Origin: an uncultured Lachnospiraceae bacterium
GTDB lineage: Bacteria > Bacillota > Clostridia > Lachnospirales > Lachnospiraceae
DNA length: 10,260 nt
Direction of reading: 5' to 3'
NCBI GenBank assembly: GCA_946633495.1
Contig: CAMPAX010000068.1
Coordinates: 1 to 10,260 of the forward strand
How positions within the stretch are numbered: position 1 is the first letter of the stretch; each line of letters starts with the position of its first letter. The translations under genes were made by a program, and so were the position numbers. Below the pieces are notes generated by a model that was not told where the DNA came from, did no database searches, and saw nothing but the letters and a program-made list of their open reading frames with translations. Shown here one piece after another: positions 7,079-10,260 of this stretch.

Positions 7079-8656
7079 ATGAAACGACCCGGAATCATGA
7101 TCGCTGCTCCGGGCAGCGGAAGCGGGAAAACTACATTTACCACAGGCCTTCTGGCGGCACTGACAGCCCGGGGAGAGAGGGTGTATGCCTACAAGTGCGG
7201 CCCGGATTACATCGATCCCATGTACCATGTGGCGGCGATGAAGGCGGGGCTTAGCCATCGGAAGGAAGCTGCCGCCGACACGGAGACGGAGAAGGAAGGT
7301 ACAGGGTCGGATCATGGGAAAGAAAATGGATCCGTGGGGATCTATGGTGAGACTGTAAGCAGTCGGAATTTAGATACCTTCTTTACGGATGATGACATGA
7401 CCCGGCATCTGTATTTAGAAGACCCGGACGAGGGATATCACATCGTGGAAGGCGTCATGGGGCTTTATGACGGAGTGGCAGGAACCGAGGTGAAGGGTTC
7501 CTCCTATGATCTGGCAAGGGTGCTGAAGATGCCGATCCTCCTGATCGTAAATGCCAGGGGGCAGGGAAGATCACTGATCGCGTTATTGAAGGGGTTCAAG
7601 GCACTGGACCGGGAGGATCTGATCCGGGGGGTGTTTCTGAATCAGACCACAGAATCCATGTATTTGAGGCTTGTTCCCCTGATTGAAGAAGAGACCGGAC
7701 TTCGTTGTCTTGGATATCTGCCCAAAGAGAAGAAGCTGGAAGCTCCTTCCAGACATTTAGGGCTTCTGGCCCCCAAAGAACTGCCGGAGGAGTATCTTCA
7801 GGCTGCGGAAGTATCGGTGGAAGAACATCTGGACTGGGAGAATTTCTTCCGGATCACGGATATGGCAGAGCGCCCTGAAACATGCGGTGCATATGGCAGG
7901 GAAACTCCGGCTTCTTCAAAGAGCAATATGTCGGATCCGGCAGATCCCCATGGGGCAGGAATATCAAAATCCGGAACGGACAGAGAGTCGGCCGGATCAA
8001 ATACAGGAGTTAAGACGCATCTTCGCCTTGCGGTGGCAAGGGACGAAGCTTTTTCTTTTTGTTATGCAGATAATCTCAGCATGCTGGAACGCGCAGGGGC
8101 AGAACTTGTCTTCTTTTCGCCTCTTACGGATCCGCATCTCCCGGAGGGGATCGACGGCCTGCTTCTGTCGGGAGGCTATCCGGAACTTTTCGCAAGGCAG
8201 CTTTCGGAGAATCTGAGTATGCTTCGGGAGATCCGGACCGCCGTGTCCGGTGGGCTGCCCACCGTGGCGGAGTGCGGTGGTTTCCTTTATCTCCAGAAAG
8301 ATCTGGAAGGCAGTGACGGAAGGATCTATCCTATGGCAGGCGTTCTTTCGGGATCGGCCCGGGGCGAAGGACGGCTGGTACGGTTCGGATATGTCATGAT
8401 CCGTGAGAAGTATCCTGCCTTTCTGCCGGAAGGGACGATGTGCAAAGGACATGAGTTCCACTATTATGACAGTACCGAAAACGGAGCCTCCTGTCAGGTG
8501 GAGAAGCCTGTGACAGGCAGGAGCTGGGAAGCGATATTTACTACGGAGACACTCTGGGCGGGATTTCCGCATGTGTATTATCCGGCGTGTCCTGTATTTG
8601 CGGAAACCATCGTATCAAAGATGCGGATGCATTATGAAAGGAAAGTGCGGTCATGA
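7079..8656 (+). CDS. cbiA: CbiA, cobyrinate a,c-diamide synthase
   Basis: ATP- and glutamine-dependent amidation of the a and c carboxylates of cobyrinate; cytosolic. The N-terminal ATPase domain has the P-loop APGSGSGKTT (10-19), KCGPDYIDP (39-47), SRNLD (95-99) and EGVMGLYDG (124-132). The C-terminal class I glutamine amidotransferase domain has LAVARDEAF (317-325), SGGYPEL (364-370), the nucleophile C399 in AECGG, and GHEFHY (457-462) with H461 as the likely catalytic histidine. At 525 residues it is longer than the usual 450-460. The excess sits in two low-complexity stretches: residues 60-95, a charged and Gly-rich insert between the YIDP and SRNLD motifs, and about 266-313, a Ser/Gly/Asp-rich linker between the two domains. 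All catalytic motifs remain intact, so activity is expected. A 230-base repeat-bearing gap precedes it, and its stop overlaps the next gene. Confidence 0.95.
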   Translation: MKRPGIMIAAPGSGSGKTTFTTGLLAALTARGERVYAYKCGPDYIDPMYHVAAMKAGLSHRKEAAADTETEKEGTGSDHGKENGSVGIYGETVSSRNLDTFFTDDDMTRHLYLEDPDEGYHIVEGVMGLYDGVAGTEVKGSSYDLARVLKMPILLIVNARGQGRSLIALLKGFKALDREDLIRGVFLNQTTESMYLRLVPLIEEETGLRCLGYLPKEKKLEAPSRHLGLLAPKELPEEYLQAAEVSVEEHLDWENFFRITDMAERPETCGAYGRETPASSKSNMSDPADPHGAGISKSGTDRESAGSNTGVKTHLRLAVARDEAFSFCYADNLSMLERAGAELVFFSPLTDPHLPEGIDGLLLSGGYPELFARQLSENLSMLREIRTAVSGGLPTVAECGGFLYLQKDLEGSDGRIYPMAGVLSGSARGEGRLVRFGYVMIREKYPAFLPEGTMCKGHEFHYYDSTENGASCQVEKPVTGRSWEAIFTTETLWAGFPHVYYPACPVFAETIVSKMRMHYERKVRS

Positions 8657-8904
8657 CAAAGGATTCAAAAAAACATACGTTTTTTGAACATACGGAATGT
8701 GAGTATTATCCGTGTCATAAAGAGATCGAAGAGATCAATTGTCTGTTCTGTTACTGCCCGCTTTATCATCTGGAAAACTGTCCCGGGAATCCGGAGTGGA
8801 AAGAAAAGAACGGCAGGAAGGTGAAAAGCTGCCTTCAGTGTACATTTCCACACAGGAGAGAGAACTATGACAAGGTGATGCAGATCCTGCGTGACAGAGG
8901 ATAA
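8653..8904 (+). CDS. Cysteine-rich small domain protein, putative metal binding
   Basis: 83-residue protein with eight cysteines (16, 21, 30, 33, 35, 43, 60, 63) and conserved-looking His22 and His67. The order CEYYPCH, NCLFCYCPLY, NCPG, SCLQC, PH matches the family I recognise as the 'cysteine-rich small domain' (probably Pfam PF04071), a predicted metal-binding domain of unknown function often encoded near cobalamin genes. No signal peptide or membrane segment is visible, so it is likely cytosolic. The ATG overlaps the cbiA stop (ATGA at 8653-8656), and AGGAAAG at 8639-8645 serves as the ribosome binding site, so it is translationally coupled to cbiA. A role in cobalt or zinc handling for corrin synthesis is plausible but inferred only from residues and position. 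Confidence 0.88.
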   Translation: MTKDSKKHTFFEHTECEYYPCHKEIEEINCLFCYCPLYHLENCPGNPEWKEKNGRKVKSCLQCTFPHRRENYDKVMQILRDRG

Positions 8905-8950
8905 GGGGTGTGCCGCCGGGCCAATGACTGCGATACAATTCTACACAGGA

Positions 8951-8979
8951 TTGCACTCGGAACAAAACAGGCGTATAAT
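8951..8979 (+). promoter_or_regulatory. Sigma-70-type promoter for trkA
   Basis: A -35 TTGCAC (8951-8956) and a perfect -10 TATAAT (8974-8979) are separated by exactly 17 bases. Transcription would start near 8985-8987, giving an untranslated leader of about 85 bases before trkA. It is the best promoter match seen in the window and suggests trkA is its own transcription unit. Confidence 0.7.
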
Positions 8980-8985
8980 GGGGAA

Positions 8986-9070
8986 CAATGACGTAAAAGA
9001 AATGCTTTGCGGAAATAAAGGGAGAGTGCGGAGAAAAGCCGCCAGCCCTAAATAAAGGAAAGTAGATAGT
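8986..9070 (+). other. 5' leader of trkA
   Basis: Predicted untranslated leader. It can form a modest two-tier hairpin: AGGG 9019-9022 with CCCT 9046-9049, and GCGG 9028-9031 with CCGC 9039-9042. The ribosome binding site AGGAAAG is at 9056-9062, eight bases before the ATG and outside the hairpin. It does not resemble any riboswitch I recognise. Confidence 0.35.
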
Positions 9071-10260
9071 ATGAATATACTGATCGCAGGCTGTGGTCAG
9101 GTAGGAAAGTCCCTGGCACAGCAGCTAAATGAAGAGGGCCACGAAGTTACCGTCATGGATGTGGATCAGCATGCTGTGGAATCCGTGACCAAGGCCAGTG
9201 ACGTTATCGGATATCAGGGAGATTGTACCAGCCTGAGTGCACAGGAAGAGGCCGGGATTAAAGATATGGATCTTCTGATCGCCGCGACGAATCAGGACGA
9301 GAAGAATATGCTCGCATGCCTGATCGCCAGGAAGGCAGGAGCCTGCAAAACCATCGCCCGGGTGAGAGATCCGCAGTATCTGGAAGAAATGCGTTTTCTG
9401 AAGGAGGAGCTGGGACTTTCCATGTCCATCAATCCGGAACAGGTAGCGGCGTCGGACCTGGCGCGCCTGATCCAGATTCCGTCGGCACTGGAGGTTGATA
9501 CATTTGCAAAAGGAAAAGTAAGTCTGATCCGTCTGGTGATCCCGGAGGGCTCCGTGCTGGATGGGCTGAAGCTTCGGGATATCTCCTCCAAAGTCGGAAC
9601 CTCCGCTCTGATCTGTGTGGTAGAGCGGGGAAATGAAGTTGTGATCCCGGATGGTAATTTCCGTCTGGCGGCAGGTGATTCCGTGTCCGTTACACTATCT
9701 CTGGAGAATATGACGGAATTTCTTACCAAAGTCGGTATTCGTGCAAAAAGGATCCGAAACGTTCTGATCGCCGGAGGGGGAACCATCGCGTATTATCTGG
9801 CGAAGCGTTTGCTGGAACTGAAGATATCGGTCAAGATCATAGAGAAGGATCCGAAACGCTGCGACGAGCTGGCAACGGCACTTCCGAAGGCAATGGTGAT
9901 CCTCGGAGACGCTACCGACAGAACCCTGCTGATGCAGGAATCCGTGGAGAAAGTTGATGCGGTCTGCGCCCTGATGGAGCACGATGAGGCGAACATTTTG
10001 TTGTCGCTGTTCGTGGGTAAGGTTTGCGACGCAAAGAGGATGATCAAGATCCATCGGAATTCTTTTGAAGATATGGTGGATGAGCTCCCTGTGGGAACCA
10101 TTATTTCCACGAAAAAGATTACGGCGGAATACATCACCAGGTTTGTCCGGTCCATGCAGAACAGTGTCGGAAGCAATGTGGAAGCGCTTTACCGCCTGAT
10201 AGACGGTCGTGTGGAGGCCATGGAATTTAATGTGGGAGAGGAAGCTAAGGTGACCTGGGG
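9071..10260 (+). CDS. trkA: TrkA, potassium uptake regulatory subunit (3' end missing)
   Basis: Cytosolic nucleotide-binding subunit that gates a TrkH/KtrB-type potassium channel, usually encoded next to it. The frame is open to the last base; 396 codons are present of about 455 expected, so part of the final domain is outside. Layout is the tandem RCK arrangement of full TrkA: a first Rossmann RCK_N domain with GCGQVG (7-12) and the acidic residue D30 that ends the second strand; a first RCK_C domain around residues 140-220; a second RCK_N domain with GGGTIA (235-240); then the start of the second RCK_C domain. Start 9071 is supported by AGGAAAG eight bases upstream and a strong promoter at 8951-8979. 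RCK_C domains in some Firmicutes bind c-di-AMP; whether this one does cannot be read from the sequence. No functional tie to the cobalamin genes is apparent. Confidence 0.93.
   Translation, partial: MNILIAGCGQVGKSLAQQLNEEGHEVTVMDVDQHAVESVTKASDVIGYQGDCTSLSAQEEAGIKDMDLLIAATNQDEKNMLACLIARKAGACKTIARVRDPQYLEEMRFLKEELGLSMSINPEQVAASDLARLIQIPSALEVDTFAKGKVSLIRLVIPEGSVLDGLKLRDISSKVGTSALICVVERGNEVVIPDGNFRLAAGDSVSVTLSLENMTEFLTKVGIRAKRIRNVLIAGGGTIAYYLAKRLLELKISVKIIEKDPKRCDELATALPKAMVILGDATDRTLLMQESVEKVDAVCALMEHDEANILLSLFVGKVCDAKRMIKIHRNSFEDMVDELPVGTIISTKKITAEYITRFVRSMQNSVGSNVEALYRLIDGRVEAMEFNVGEEAKVTW

Noticed and set aside
6779..7315. Reverse-strand open frame of 178 codons crossing the gap before cbiA
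   Set aside because: Its openness comes from the 9-bp repeat (a multiple of three, giving repeated SIY triplets) and from the dispersed repeat; both ends overlap well-supported genes on the other strand.
8905..8950. Rho-independent terminator after the cysteine-rich gene
   Set aside because: Only a weak GC-rich stretch (GCCGCCGGGC) without a stable stem or following T-run.
9002..9055. 17-codon upstream frame in the trkA leader
   Set aside because: No convincing ribosome binding site and no feature of known leader peptides; likely chance.

Overview
The window looks like chromosomal DNA of a Gram-positive anaerobe of the Clostridia, most likely Lachnospiraceae. This is an inference from four things: the cobalt-early (anaerobic-type) cobalamin gene set, purine-rich ribosome binding sites, tight same-strand packing, and a c-di-GMP protein built on a LacI-like sensor of a kind common in that family. 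Every supported gene reads on the + strand. No rRNA, tRNA, transposase, phage gene or CRISPR array was seen.

Layout. Positions 1-432 hold the 3' end of cbiG (cobalt-precorrin-5A hydrolase). Positions 456-3845 hold a very large predicted c-di-GMP phosphodiesterase: a LacI/periplasmic-binding-like sensor, a GAF-like region, an intact EAL domain and a repetitive beta-rich C-terminal domain. Cobalamin genes then resume with cobJ/cbiH (3879-4658) and a three-domain CobK-CbiE-CbiT fusion (4701-6848). A 230-base non-coding gap (6849-7078) carries a degenerate inverted repeat of a dispersed type, followed by an in-phase tandem array of 9-bp units. Next come cbiA (7079-8656) and, overlapping it by ATGA, an eight-cysteine small protein (8653-8904). 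After a 166-base gap with a good sigma-70-type promoter, trkA (potassium uptake regulator) starts at 9071 and runs off the right edge.

How the genes work together. CobJ/CbiH contracts the corrin ring, CbiG opens the lactone and removes the C20 fragment, CobK/CbiJ reduces precorrin-6A, CbiE and CbiT methylate C5 and C15 with decarboxylation, and CbiA amidates the a and c side chains of cobyrinate. This is a large part of corrin ring synthesis; the other steps are presumably upstream, outside the window. The cysteine-rich protein belongs to a putative metal-binding family seen near cobalamin genes. The two unusual parts are the multidomain EAL protein inserted in the cobalamin operon and the repeat-filled gap before cbiA. 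trkA appears to be a separate transcription unit.
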